Positions 21,240 to 33,245 of a stretch of 64,000 nt of DNA are shown piece after piece. The position numbers were made by a program, and so were the translations under genes. How positions within the stretch are numbered: the stretch's first letter is position 1; every line of letters starts with the position of its first letter. The notes below the pieces were generated by a model. The model worked only from the letters and a program-made list of their open reading frames with translations, had not been told where the DNA came from and did no database searches. This DNA is from Vandiemenella viatica (taxonomy: Eukaryota > Arthropoda > Insecta > Orthoptera > Morabidae): positions 15,571,687 through 15,635,686 of the forward strand of contig CM061919.1 of NCBI GenBank assembly GCA_031002005.1, given 5' to 3'.

Positions 21240-22760
21240 ACAAAGAAATAAAAAATGCGAATATTGTAAATAAAGAGACAGTGTAAATATGTAAATAAAT
21301 AAATACTGAAGAAGGTTAATTCAAGCAGATTATAAAAACTCCTAAAACGATTGTATGCTACATGCATTTCAATCATCCAGCCAGTCCAAAGCCTGGAAAA
21401 AGTGTGACGGAAATCAGCTATTGAAATGAGTTATAAAATATTATAAATTACTGAACTATATCCGGAAAATGTACGACTTCAAGAACTCTAAGTTAGACGC
21501 ACTAGCGATTTTCTGTCGCTACGACAGAAAAATATGTCGCAAAAAATGTTAAGAGTGCGCATACTTGCGACTAATTAGTCGCAACAGATGATGCTGGGAT
21601 ACATTTTGTGGAGATATGAATTGTCACTCTGTAGTTAGGTTCAAAAAGTAAACGTAAAAATAACAGTAATGGGCGTATCTTTTTACTTGTCAAAAGTTAT
21701 TTAAAGGATAGTTTCATAATATTTCAAGATATTCCAGATGAGAAATTATCACTTATTTCAGCAAACTGTATTATTATAAAAGTATAATGTTGTTGAATAT
21801 AAAAATTAACATATATCATAGAATATTTATTTTTACTGAATTGACAAATCGCATGAATATGGATGTTGCCTAATACGAAATGAAGTGGACTAATTTTCGT
21901 AATAATTTCTTCTCTTAATCCAAGCTTCACAGAATTGTAATGCACATTAGATACAGGCATTGCAAGTGTTGTGGTTGGATTGCTTTGATCACAAATGAAA
22001 AGAGTTTCGGGAATGTAGGACGGTACTTATAATTATTAATAAATAAATATAAGCAGATACTGATTAGCGGTTACTTATTTAACATCCCATTAGTATGTTC
22101 AATTTCAAATGACAACTGCTAATATGTAATATCCAATGTTTATTACTACACAAGAATGCGCTTTCCAGATACTCTAATTGGTGCATTTGTAAACGGTTTT
22201 CACAAAAAGAAAATCATTAACTATTTTAGTGAATGTGAATAAATGTCAATTTTCCATTCAGCACAACAAAAAAAAAAAAAAACACTTTTTTTGTCATTCA
22301 ACTTTAGTTACGAAATCCTAATAAGAAAGTTCTTTCACGAAGTAAAAATTACTTATGTCTGGATTTCAGTCTATTAGCTTTTCGTAGATAACAATTTATT
22401 TTCTGTGGTAAGATATAGAATAAATAAGCTTCTGTGAATTTATCCCTTTTGCTAGCATTGAGACTAAGTAGTTTAGGATTTTTCACTGCAAGAGTCAATA
22501 GAGTTATATGTATTGTGCTGTCATTGGTTTTTTTATTTTAACTATAAGAATCTTTCATGGTTTGTCCATCGCCAAGGAGTATCTTTTTCGGTTATCTTAA
22601 TTACTGGCTTCCGAAAGCGGTGATAGGTCGGTATTTTGCAATACTCAGAACTAAAATTAGTAAAAAAGTAAAAGTGCTTCCCTATTAACATGGCAGATTG
22701 GCAATATTTCAATCTCTCAAATCAGTATTCGACAGTTGTGTTGGTTGAAAAATTGGTCTT
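21240..22760. other. AT-rich stretch, no gene seen
   Basis: Low-complexity A/T-rich DNA with no coding signal, tRNA box or element end that I can support. Confidence 0.5.
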
Positions 22761-22764
22761 TCAT

Positions 22765-23000
22765 CGCCGGCCTATAAAACCCAAGTGCTCACCCAGCCTT
22801 AGAGGCCATCAGGGCTTGGCTGTGCGTTTTCAGGCGACACCGTCTTTCCAGGAAGTATAGGATTATACTGTAGACCGTCCTTCCTGGAAGGGAACCCTTA
22901 TGCGCTTATGTCACCTGCGCGCTCGTTGCCCCGAAGGTAGTTTCAAAATTCCTGGTAACGTGTGATCGGGCGCTGTCTTGGTGAACTGTAGTGCTTTGAA
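22765..23000 (+). other. GC-richer unique-looking segment with TATA motif
   Basis: Contains CCTATAAAACC near 22785. Two similar segments follow, CCGTCTTTCCAGGAAG and CCGTCCTTCCTGGAAG, which are also partly self-complementary. It could be a retroelement LTR or promoter fragment, but no TG...CA ends or coding partner were found. Confidence 0.25.
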
Positions 23001-23599
23001 TACTATGACAGATGATACAGAATTATTTCTTTTTCTTCAATATCCCCCTCGATTTAGTTGTTCGCCATCAAGTACCAGCAGCCGAGATCATAAATTGCAA
23101 TAAGGCCGCCAGATACCATCACATTCGGCATTTACGATACAAAATTAACTGCGAATAACGAGCTCAAGAAAACAGTCTGTTATGCGTATGATGTCTGTAA
23201 ATTCATTTTCACTGTAATTTAAAATTTATTTGTTTCAGGGTGAATTACGCGTGCTGTAAAGCAGTAGGAATCGGATTTGAGGGTAGACAGCGCCACATCT
23301 GCTGTGGCGATGTTAAACAGTCCATCGCCACCATATATAAAAAATCTGTCATTATGCTGTGATACGACAGTGTTCAATTTTCTAAACTCGCAGTTGCCCC
23401 CACGCGTCAAGGATGAGCAGGAATGTTGATATTACAGTTCTTTTTATTAGGATCATCTCTGTCGACTGAGCACGGTGTACAACGTCGATTCTTTTATAGC
23501 TACGCTGTCCACAAACTATTTGACAACTCCCAAACAGTTTTCCATTTTTTTTAATGAGGAATTTTTAATTATGATTTTAGAGATTATTATGATCAGTAA

Positions 23600-23815
23600 T
23601 CATGACTAATGTTGTGAACCGTAGTCTCCGCAGCTGCTGCAGTGGCTGGCTGCGACCCTCCCGCTTGCCGGAACCAGGCTGTTCCAATAGCAAAGGAGCG
23701 TCCCAGCATCTACCTAAGAGACTGCGCTTAGGGCGGCCTGTACACGAGGACGAGGACTCGAACCTGGGTCAGCGTTTAGCGCATATCTCTGACCCTTGTC
23801 TGTAATCGAAAACTT
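23600..23815 (-). mobile_element. SINE-like segment with tRNA box B
   Basis: On the minus strand GGTTCGAGTCC is preceded by GCGCTAAACGCTGACC, like a tRNA-derived head, and the rest is GC-rich body sequence. No clear tail or target duplication; the family differs from A and B. Confidence 0.45.
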
Positions 23816-24079
23816 TTCCATTCTCCTATGCCAGAGGTGTCAGTCTATGGTTACAACCATATCTTCTCCTCCCCTCACATCTATCCAGGAGTCATCACCT
23901 TAAACATGTCTTATACAAACCCAACACACTATCTGCTTTCTGTCTTCTGACTCCTAAACCAGTTCTTTTATCATATCAGCGATTTATTGTGCGTAAAAAA
24001 TCTCGCTGCTCTCATTTCCATCTACTCCAACAGCTCTACTTCATTCTCATAATGCTCCACCTATTCTTCACTACAATAC

Positions 24080-24572
24080 TCAGGTAAGTTATTGACCAAA
24101 GTCTTTAGTGCTTTTCAACGCCGTTCACAGCATTATTTTGATGCCTCAATATGATAAAGAAATAGATGACATAGCAAATAAATCATCAGACAGGACTCAA
24201 TTTTAAACATGTAATAAAGCTGTCTTAAAACTACATAATAAGTCCCAATACAAACCTCAGAATATCCACAACACAAGGAAAAAGAAATGTTTTCAGCACA
24301 TAATCGATTTTAATTGAAAGTTTTATAGCCACCCATGAGGATAGCACGTTCATGTGCAATGAATTAATTCAACAACGTTGCGTATCAGCAAAATAACAAC
24401 ACTTCATTAGATCCGTCGAGTAATGCTGAAGAAAATTAAACATCATAAACAACAACGATTTGCCGTGACAATAAAGGAAAACTAATTCACGGACCTAGTC
24501 AACGGCTAGGAAAGCGCGCGGCATCTTGGAGCACAACACGAACCAAGACGAGACAAAAACCTCGCTCCAACA
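24080..24572 (-). mobile_element. Probable copia 3' LTR, far end unresolved
   Basis: Starts (minus strand) with TGTTGGAGCGAGG right after the polypurine tract. The CA end is not identifiable, so the left boundary is a guess. No second LTR was found in the window. Confidence 0.35.
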
Positions 24573-24915
24573 CTCCCCTCATATCAAACCTCCAAGCAGA
24601 CGTCAGCTACCATATGGTTCAATACCATTTCACCTTCGTTAGGATATAGTGGATGAAGTGCTCTCCGACATCTTCGTGCTTCCTCCATCAGTAGAAGACT
24701 GGGTTCTTCGAAAACTTTGCCGCACCCAGATTGTCGCAGGTATGTTAATCCTAGTGACATATCCGAATCGTAATTTCTAAAAAATTTCTTTAAACAAATT
24801 GATTTTTTTTTCAAACAGTCGCTTAAGGCCATATACTCGACGTTTGTAGAACTAAGTACAATTGTATGTTGTCTATTAAATATGAACATAAAAGCAAAAA
24901 GTTGTCTCATTTTGA
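24573..24915 (-). pseudogene. Copia (Ty1/copia) 3' end: RNase H tail and polypurine tract
   Basis: On the minus strand the frame from 24910 reads R-Q-H-T-I-V-L-S-S-T-N-V-E-Y-M-A-L-S, the highly conserved copia RNase H motif (K..T...SST.AEY.AL), where the usual A-E-Y is N/V-E-Y. It is followed by a degraded tail to 24584. A purine-rich tract GAGGGGAG (about 24573-24580 on minus) and then TGTTGGAGCG (from 24572) fit a copia polypurine tract and the TG start of a 3' LTR. Protease, integrase and reverse transcriptase are absent, so this is a truncated end. Confidence 0.7.
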
Positions 24916-25153
24916 ATCAACGTTCACAATGAACGAATTTCGATCCCCATGATAAACATGTCCCAAGCTAAAGGAACTCATAACTGTTTCTTTTGGGATC
25001 TAAGCCACAAAGCTTTCACAAAAATGTGAACCAACAAATGACAAAGTATTGGGAATAATTCTTTTTTACCGCAAGACAATCGCGTTGACCTAGGTATCTG
25101 GTAAGTACGTACGGCAACTCAAACTCGCATGCCTTATGTCCCGCTGGACTCAC

Positions 25154-25282
25154 CTGTAGACCAGTGGGTGGCAGCGGTTGGGTTTGCGGCAGAATTTTGT
25201 CAGCGTCCATCACACTCAAGATTGCCGCCCAGTCCTCTAGGGTAGGATCAGCCCCTTCAGTCTTGGTAACTTGTTCGCTGAC
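25154..25282 (-). CDS. Exon (43 codons) of the minus-strand RING-finger gene
   Basis: On the minus strand the exon is bordered by a pyrimidine-rich acceptor (CCTTTTTCAG) and a consensus donor (CTACAG|GTGAGT). It is exactly 129 nt, open in phase 0/0, and fits the phase-0 end of the RING exon at 33754-34026. It encodes V-S-E-Q-V-T-K-T-E-G, then an acidic/hydrophobic part with L-E-D-W-A-A-I-L-S-V-M-D-A-D-K-I, and a Pro-rich end. No named domain. Membership in the same gene is inferred from strand, phase and borders; 8.5 kb of transposon-rich intron would separate it from the RING exon. Confidence 0.55.
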
Positions 25283-25351
25283 CTGAAAAAGGATAATATC
25301 GTTAGAAGGTTCTTCATTTATTAATTTTTTTGCTATGGATTATTAGAGCTC

Positions 25352-25735
25352 TAGAGGACAGGGAACCAAGAACTGGAAAGAATTCAACAATGGCCTTTTA
25401 AGGAACTATCTCGGCTTTTTTCTAAGGGGGGCATCCATAAATTACGTGAGGTGTTTTTTCGGATTTCCGGACCCCCCCTTTCTGGTGAGATCTGGTCCAT
25501 GAGACTCCCCCCCCCCTAGAAATTGCCCTCGCAACTTTGTGACTTTTTTTTTTTTTAGGTCTCACCCTTCCAAAAGCCGGTTACACCCCCACTTTACGAC
25601 GAAAAACGCCCCTCAAGTCACCTTTCGCGTAATTTTTGGACCTTTCCTTTCAGAAATCTCACGTGAGATGATATGGGATCGAACTCACATCTTACCGAAT
25701 ACCACAACAGAGGGTTAACCACACATCCACGCTTG
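25352..25735 (-). mobile_element. Old SINE family A copy split by a MITE
   Basis: The left part (to about 25425) matches the family A body on the minus strand (GGCCATTGTTGAATTC, TTCC..GTTCCCTG). The right part (25651-25735) matches its tRNA head (GAGTTCGATCCC, GGTTAACCC). Between them lies a MITE-like segment. Both halves are strongly diverged. Confidence 0.4.
25426..25650. mobile_element. MITE-like segment
   Basis: Left end GGGGGGCATCCATAAATTACG; right end, reverse complemented, AAAGGTCCAAAAATTACGCG. These share CC(A)TAAATTACG-type inverted ends. The interior is homopolymer-rich. A related piece (TTTAGGTC(T)CACCC...AA(A)TCCGGTT) recurs inside the hAT MITE near 27420-27470. Superfamily and target duplication undetermined. 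Confidence 0.4.
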
Positions 25736-26440
25736 AAAACATGGTTTTCGATACAGGATGTACAGTTTAAAATAATGGTTAAGGAAAGATAATGTTACAT
25801 CTGAAAAGTGCGAGTGAAAAGCACTTTTTCTTCATAAAATCTCTACGAAACTGAACTTTTAATTATTTAAAAACTCATTGATATAGAGGATATTCTACAA
25901 ATAAATGGAGAAACATGCTATAAAAATTGTTTTTATTAATCAGACATTATATCCCCTGCATTTAAACGATAAAGCCTGGCAGAATTGCATTGTTTGATTT
26001 CCCTTTTAAGGACAGGAGTGATATCAACTGAATATTAGATAAAGGATTTTGTTTCATAAAGCTCCTTTTGTTTACATATTATCCTTTACAGAATCGTTTC
26101 ATGGGAGTAAAAATCCAGGTTCGTTGAGATTATGGAAAAAGAAGTTATTTGTGATAACATTCTTTAGTTATTCTTGTGTCCTGCGACCGTACTGTTTGTG
26201 TCCGACACGAGGCCGCCTGTAATATGCTGACTGCCACATGGAAGCGAACAATCACATGCTCACTGACAAACTTCTCCAGTCCTACTCTTATATGTTCCAG
26301 CGTATGGAAAACATACCTGACAAAAAAGTGAAGCGCCCAGAAGGGGAAAAGAAATCGAAATTTCACTTCATGGGTTAAGAGGATACGTGATGTTATTTCA
26401 GTCATTACAAAATAGAGTCAAATTTACAAAGAACTATGCG
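25736..26440. other. AT-rich stretch, no gene seen
   Basis: Nothing recognisable apart from short frames. The right part, near 26160-26400, may include the decayed 3' end of the Tc1 relic. Confidence 0.4.
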
Positions 26441-27720
26441 GCATGAGCCCACTTATCAGTATGACATTGCGCCCGTCTGCCATGGATGCAAGCATTGAAT
26501 CTGTTGGGAATGGTTTCATAAAGCCGTTGTGTCCTCTTCTGAGGCTAGCTGTCCCACAACATCTGGATATTATGACGGAGGACGCAGTTGACATCCAAGT
26601 TGGTCCTACACGTGTTTAATGAGGCACTGATCAGGCTATTTTGCTGGCGTCTAGAATACTCAATACCAATCAGAGAGTTCATAGACACACGTGCCGTGGT
26701 TGGGCAATCAGCGTACTGTTGAGAAACGTCACCACGATACTGTCGCATGAGAGGTAACGCATGATGACGTAGTATGTCCGTGACGTACCGTTCTGCAGTC
26801 AGAGTTCCATCGTTTACTACCAGTGATGACCTGAAGTCATCCCCAATGGCTCGCCTCACCATGACGCCAGAGTAACAGCACACTGCGACTCCAAACACTG
26901 GCGATCTTAGGTCGCTGCTTTACTCGCCTACGATAGTAATCCGAGGTAGTGCAGAACCGCTATTCTTCACTGAACACGAATCATGGGCAGTCAATGCTTG
27001 CCACACTCGGCACCACTCCAAACGCAACCGTTAGTGTGTTGTTAACGGCTGTCTTCGCATAGGACGTTAACTGCCTAGTCCGGCTCCTTATAATCTCCAA
27101 CCAAAGGTGCGGGATTACACAGAATGTTGCAGGGAGTCAATTACTTGTTTTCGGATGGCAGGCAAATATGTAAAGGTGTTACGATGTGCCTGGTGTACAA
27201 TACAACAAACATGGTCAACCGGAACTTTTGATGACGAGTATGCCTTCCCTCACGTTTCCATATAGTCCAAAATCGGGTCACAGTCACATCTGAATGCCCC
27301 ACAGTAATCTAGATTAGAGGTGGGCAAAGTGACTCACTAAAAAGAGCGGAGTTCATTTGATCACTCCACGAAAAGAACTAGTTCTTTTGAACGGTTCACT
27401 AGCTCAGTAATTTTTCAGACTTTTTTTTAGGTCACCCCCTCAAAATCCGGTTAGACTCCCACTTTTCCACTTTTCTTGATCTTCGGAATTAGCCGACTTA
27501 TGACCGACTCACCTAGAAGAACTACAGTTCACTTTTAGTGAGCGACTGCTCACTCACTCTTTTAAATTAATTGCTCTATAGAACTGATTCACTCGCGAAC
27601 GACCCATCTGTAATCTAGATATTGGCTGATTCGACAAGCCGGGCAAATGGGGACCTACAATCGGACCCCTTTAAAGCTGTGTCAGGTGCCGACAACGTTG
27701 TTTCACACGAGCACTCGGCA
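26440..27720 (-). pseudogene. Tc1-like transposase relic
   Basis: Order on the minus strand: an N-terminal helix-turn-helix remnant (G-L-S-N-Q, then after the MITE S-D-V-T-V-T-R-F-W), F-S-E-E near 26960 where the first catalytic Asp block (FSDESRF) is damaged, then G-V-M-V-R-R-A-I-G-D-D-F-R-S-S-L-V-V-N-D-G-T-L-T-A. The second catalytic block, normally QQDNARPH, reads Q-Q-Y-A-D-C-P-T, so its Asp is lost. Frameshifts and stops separate the blocks. A typical Tc1 transposase has about 340 residues. TIRs and TA duplication were not located. A hAT MITE splits the N-terminal region. Confidence 0.7.
27315..27612. mobile_element. hAT MITE, 298 bp, with 8-bp target duplication
   Basis: Ends TAGAGGTGGG and (reverse complement of the right end) TACAGATGGG. 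ATCTAGAT is duplicated exactly at 27307-27314 and 27613-27620. An 8-bp duplication and AGRTGGG-type ends are diagnostic of hAT. It has no coding capacity and is inserted in the N-terminal coding part of the Tc1 relic, so it is younger than the Tc1. Confidence 0.9.
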
Positions 27721-27989
27721 TCTCTGTGACCTTCACAGTGAACACTCAACATCTGACGCTGTCTACGCTTCTTAGGTACACCGTACTAAGCCTTGCGACA
27801 CTAAACACCAACAATACTACTGCACTCTGATGACCATTTCAGTTCTCTTAGAGAATTGCAGCTCAAATAATTTACATGTCCGCCGATATTGTGTACGTGT
27901 GCGAAGTTACATTGTCATACAACCATTTCTTCTAAGTACTTAATTATTTATTTTCTGCAAGTATATTACCACGATGTTCTTACCTTAAA

Positions 27990-28300
27990 TGTAGCTCTCT
28001 GGTGGCTCATTGGTTAATGCGACTGATGATCGAAAGGACCCTGGTTCGAGTCCATATCTCAGTGGGGATTTTTACAGGCACTTAACTCAACCTTCAACTC
28101 TGGCATAACTTGCTTTGTAATGTGAAGTATGCCAGAACACTTCCGTTGTTCGGATTGCATGTTAAACTGTAGGTCCCCTGTACCAGATAGGATTGCCGGG
28201 TTAGATTAAGGCGGCTACGACAGGGACGGAATCAGCAGCTAATAGAAACCCTGTCGCTAGGTCATTACGACCACAGGGAATTATAATTATTACTACCTCA
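27990..28300 (+). mobile_element. tRNA-derived SINE, family D
   Basis: Its head has GGTGGCTCATTGG (box A-like) and GGTTCGAGTCC (box B). The body contains ATGTTAAACTGTAGGTCCC, shared in diverged form with the minus-strand copy at 32770-33240. It ends in an AATTATAATTATTA tail. Confidence 0.65.
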
Positions 28301-28752
28301 AATGTTTCGCTCACTTACGAAGGCTGCCGTACTGAATCTAGCTCACTCATACGAGGTAGCGCAGTGTCTCCAAGCTGGCTGACTGTTTGAAACTCGAGCG
28401 ACCTCGCTACTGTGACGGCCAAGGCCACGCTCAATCCAAAGGCGCCTCCACACTATGCCATATGGCAAGGTAAGGTCATACGGTAAAGTCAGCTGGTAAT
28501 TCCAAATGTACTGCTTCCACGCAGGAAATGACATTCGGTGACAAAATGTTAATGGATGAGATCAGTCTCAAGTACAGAAATGAGGGTGGTTTCGGAACTT
28601 TAACCGAATTTCGAGTAGTGTTTTTGAGACTCTTCTCAATTTGACAGGATCTAAAATCAGCAAGAATGGCACACCGTTTAGAAGAGGTATTCCAGCCAGT
28701 GAAGATTTAGCGACTACACTGCGGTTTTTAGCAACATGAGACTCCTTTTTAT
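28301..28752. other. No recognisable gene
   Basis: Moderately GC-rich segment 28340-28540, then AT-rich DNA. No domain, splice pair or element end supported. Confidence 0.35.
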
Positions 28753-28951
28753 TTAACTCTTGATTGACAAACGTCCAGTTAGATTCATTATTTTGCTGTT
28801 AATTTCTTCCTTATCAACACCGAAATTAATTGCGATTTCCATGAGCGCATGGTACCTTACCTTTGTATTCTTCTAATCTACAATCCCACAAAACATACTG
28901 ACTGCTGTAAAGCTCTATTAATGCATAGACTTTCTCGTTAGTGCACTCCAT
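28753..28951 (-). pseudogene. MADF-domain fragment with frameshift or splice-like break
   Basis: From ATG 28951 (minus) the frame reads E-K-V-Y-A-L-I-E-L-Y-S-S-Q-Y-V-L-W-D, then E-E-Y-K: the first half of a MADF DNA-binding domain (E..LI.LY...P.LWD....Y). At 28856-28862 the frame changes. The second half follows at once in the +1 frame (A-L-M-E-I-A-I-N-F-G-V-D-K-E-E-I, matching the domain's second helix region) and stops at TAA 28753-28755. The break coincides with AAAG|GTAAGG, which looks like a donor site, but because the second half continues directly a one-base indel is simpler. MADF proteins are transcription factors and also PIF/Harbinger accessory proteins. Likely dead copy. Confidence 0.6.
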
Positions 28952-29099
28952 GTTTAGCGTGAATGTCAACTGAAGTTCCCTCTGTGCCAAGCGACACGTC
29001 CCACTGCCTACTCTGTACAGAAGTAGCATGGCTTCATTTGAGGCGGACCGACACTTGTCGGATGTGAGATGGCAAGCCACGTAGCCTGTCACAGGCCAT

Positions 29100-30272
29100 C
29101 ACACACTTCCACACTGGCCACGCTATGCCACAGATCTCTGAATATAACAGCGTGGACGCTTAAAATGCAGACACACCACTGCCTGCCACGACAACAGCAG
29201 TCAACTGTCTGGCAGGGGCAGAGCAACAGCAGGTGTATCGCGAACACATTAATTAAAAGGTTCTATTTGGCAGTAAGAAAATAAAATAATTTAAATGCAT
29301 CGGCCTATAACTACCTGCGATAATGAATCTCATTTACAGACCTGCCACTTCACGCCACGTTGCCGCTACAAATGTTAAGTTCCAATGAAATTTATTATAG
29401 GCAGCACCTGCCTCATATATCAGAATTCAATTCACTATGAATTAAGAACGGTTCATTCAAAAAAAATTACATATAATTGACAAATTAACTGCAAAATAAA
29501 AGCATTTGCTCTCCCCTTACAAACTATGTCAGATGTAAATATTTATTGCAAAAACACAGGAAACTGTCAATATTGGTGACAAATTTCAAATAACTGGGAA
29601 ACACTGTTTTTAGGACAGACCTGGCAACAAAAATGTCGTGAAATTTACAATTCTGATGGCAAATTACTTCTACACTTTCCAGTGATAAAATGTAAGAAAA
29701 AATCTTAGTTCTCAACTGAAGGAGTTCTAAATAATATATGCTACACGCTGGGATACAAAAAAATTTTACTCCTTTATTTTTTTGAACCATTAAAATATAA
29801 TTCCAAATAGGATATTTGGTTTTGGATGTGAGAAGTCTGAAACTACTTCCGTTTAGGAGTTATATACTGTGACAAAAGGTCAGTATACGGAGACACAGCA
29901 ATAGGGCCCTATCTGTATCGAGATTTGTTTTTAGATTATGTCTTAACTTCTCACATCACCTCTGCAACTGTTGAATATGTCAAGTTTTCAAGGTACTACT
30001 TATGAAAAGAGTCAATTAACCATATCGAGGTACTAACAACTTCTCTCCTTGCCCGCCTACCTCCGTGGCTCGTGCCGTTTTAACCATGTGATGTTACAGC
30101 CTGCTTGGTTCCACTAGATGACTTGCTTCTTGTTCCATTTGCCATACTATAACCACGAAATTTTAACTTAATAGTTTATGAAACTCGAGGATTCGCTTAG
30201 CACGTTGTCATTTATGTACACATCAGACCTACAAATCCGAACATTTTTCAAGAGCTAAGCAGATTATATTTA
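29100..30272. other. AT-rich stretch, no gene seen
   Basis: Nothing recognisable; short frames only. The part nearest the MADF fragment (29000-29250) is less AT-rich and may be the 5' flank of that element. Confidence 0.4.
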
Positions 30273-31526
30273 ACTAGACGACCCGTGCGAAAATTTCGCT
30301 AATAAAATACAATGAATAGCGAAATTAAATGCTTGTAATAGAATGAAAAGTAGGACCGTACTTTTGTAGTAATTTTTTTTTCAGTGTAATAGGTACGCAT
30401 CAAAATACTCACAACATATTACGAAACAGTTAGGAAAATTTAAAAATCTCTGTATTTATGACAACTTGTCACTGGCCTTAACAGAATAAAACCGACCTGA
30501 ACAAAATGCACACAACATATCAACAACATTGAAATATTTGTTGCTGTGCGAATAAAATGTTTACATTGGAATTGTATAGCAAAAAAAACAGTTTCCGTAA
30601 CAGAAAAAAAATATCCGAAAAGCTACTTATTGAATAAAAAAAGTTTATTGACATCTCTGTGGTTTCCGCTGCTGCAATCTAGGACATTTTTGCCATTTAA
30701 GGGTCGAATTACAACAAATTCTTTCTTAAAATATAACGTGACTATGGCGGAGACCTTAATCTTTAATATGATACCTCATTTATCTATATTGGATATATAT
30801 CAAGGGAGATAAATGGCTTGCGACACAAAAATGCATTATAGAAAAATTTATACTTTTTCCCTTTAAGGGTTGAATTACAAAAACATTCTTTCTTAAAATA
30901 TGATGTCACAAAGCTGAGACATTACTTCTCATAATCCTACTTCATTTATCGATTTTGGTTAGATATCCAGGGAGATAAATGGCTCGAGATACAAAAAACC
31001 CATTTTGAAAAATTGACATTTTTTGCCCTTTAATGGTCGAATTGCGAAAAATTCCTTATTTAAAATATAATGTTACCACGGCGGAGACCTTATTCTTTAA
31101 TATGATACCTCATTGATCTATATCGGTTACACATTAAGGGAGATAAATGGCTCGTGACACAAAAACGAATTGCAAAAATATTAATACTTTTGCCCCTTAA
31201 GGGTCGAATTCCAAAAGGTTTCCGTCTTAATATATGACGTCACTAAAGCGGAGATCTTAATCTTTTAAAATGATACTTCATTAAACGATTTCAGATAGGT
31301 ATCCAGGTATATAAATGACTCGTAACACAGAAAACAGCATTTTAGGAATACTGACATTTTTGCCCTATAAGGGTCGAATTCCGAAAACTTTCTTTTTTAA
31401 AATATGATTTGACCAAAGTGGAGACCATACGCTTTAAAACGACACCTCATTCATTGATTTTGGTTAAGTATGAAGGAGGATATAGGCTTGTGACAAAAAA
31501 ATACCTTATAGAAATAATATATATGA
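30273..31526 (-). mobile_element. Non-autonomous Helitron with five ~168-bp tandem units
   Basis: On the minus strand it begins TCATATATATTATTTC (from 31526) and ends CTAGT (30277-30273), flanked by A and T as Helitrons require. About 10 bp before the CTAGT is a hairpin GCGAAA-T-TTTCGC (30287-30299). The interior is mostly a tandem array. The marker GGGAGATAAATGGCTCG-like recurs at about 30801, 30968, 31136, 31303 and 31474, a period near 168 bp, with copies progressively diverged. No RepHel gene. Confidence 0.85.
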
Positions 31527-32760
31527 TAATTTTCAGCAAAACTTGTCTCAAATTATATCCAACACAGGCAAATCTAGATTCCTTCTAACGAACTTGCTTG
31601 AATAAATTTTTCAAAGAATATTGCATTACCAAAACGAGTCATTCACTGTTATAGAACACGGAGGATTTCCAGACAATTATGTTTTTCATTTCAGTGCTTG
31701 CTCCGTCATGATGATTAACAGTTACGATAAATGCATGCCACGAAAACCAAATCCTGGACGCCAGGCCCCAGCGTTGGCGCTGAGCCGCCTGTAAACGCTC
31801 CGCTGCGTGGTTTCATATGGCGAGCATCAAGCTGCCGCCAGCATATTGGCAACGCTCAATCGATAATTTTGGACTAATGTAGCTTCTGCCAATGCTCACA
31901 GGTAGTCAATTTTCTTCAACCAGAACAACGTTTATGGGTGTAGTTTTCATAGTACCTGTGATCATACAAAACACTTTGTACTTTGCCTATTTTTTTAAAG
32001 GAACCAAACTGAGTTCTTTAATACTCTAAACGGATATGGGAAAGAAGAAATCTGGTTCACGAGTCTACGGTACGGCTTATAGCGAAATGTTAGTACCACG
32101 CTTTTAACCGCTTTTCTGATTATGAAAATCCTTTCCACATATCGTATGAAAAAGAATTGCTAACGGCCACTGAAAGATTAGAGAATCAAAATACATTATT
32201 TTGTATAAAATATTTTTTATGACAAGTAAAATCATTCCGTTTATATTCCTTTCGTCGCTTCTTTCGATCGACAGCTGAAACAGTAGCGACAAGCCTACTG
32301 CAGCCATTTCAGATGAAATTCACGGGTAGTAACGGTTAGATTGTCTTGCGGCTCAGAATAACATAGAAGTCCTGCCGATACTCATGATATGCTTAGTTGC
32401 CACAAAGTAGATCAGTTACGTCTGCTGAATGAAATCACTTCCTGTATGAAGCTTCAAACAAATAAGTTGCTCGAAATTCTATGTAGTGCAGACACGTTGG
32501 TACAGACTCTATTGTTTGAATACTGCTCACCACAATTACATATTTTCCTATGAAAGAAGTAGACCGCTACATTAAATTACGTAACACACGTTTCTTTGGT
32601 TATAAGAGAATACTGAAGCTGCTAAGTTTGTTACCACCATCACTCTTCCTCCCCCCCCCCCCCCCCAAAAGCCCTTTTGGTTCGAACCTCAGAAACGTGT
32701 GGACAATGGTTAATAGAAATACCGACTGTATTTCTATAATAATTCGTTGAATTACGCCAG
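31527..32760. other. Intronic stretch, no gene seen
   Basis: AT-rich with a GC-richer patch at 31765-31850 and a poly(C) tract near 32649-32666. No coding or element signal supported. Confidence 0.4.
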
Positions 32761-32769
32761 GGATGTTGG

Positions 32770-33245
32770 GTTATAATCGAGGACTCTTCTGCACAGTGCA
32801 CAGCTTCTCAGGCGGACACTCCGCTGGCAGGATGCGGCACCGTCTTAAGGGCCGCCCTGCGACACGGACTCACATGGTTGGGATCCCGGAGGTGGAGGAA
32901 ATTTTCACCTATGGCCGGCAGGGTAAAAGAGGTGCAGCTCCACGATTTCTAATCAACGGGCTGTATATCAGAGACCTGATTTAAATCTCAAAGTTCTCCG
33001 CAGTACATACGTACTGACTGCTTGCTACACCGTTGATGGCAATTGGTCCGTCAGATGGGATATTAAACTTAGCGTTTCAATTGGTGTCTATCGGAAGATG
33101 CGCCTGAATGGGCCGACACATTTCGTTCCTTCATCTAGCGAACCCGATACGACCGAAACAAAGCTTCACTGGGATTCAAACCCAGAACCTTGAATTTTGA
33201 AGTCAAGTGCTGAAACGATTGAATTATCAGACTTTTTGAAGTGGA
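32770..33245 (-). mobile_element. SINE/retroposon of family D type
   Basis: On the minus strand it starts with a tRNA-like head (box B-like GGTTTGAATCC near 33175) and carries AGTTTAATATCCCATCTGACGG, the body motif shared with the copy at 27990-28300. The GC-rich left end (32800-32900) is its 3' region. Diverged; no target duplication found. Confidence 0.5.
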
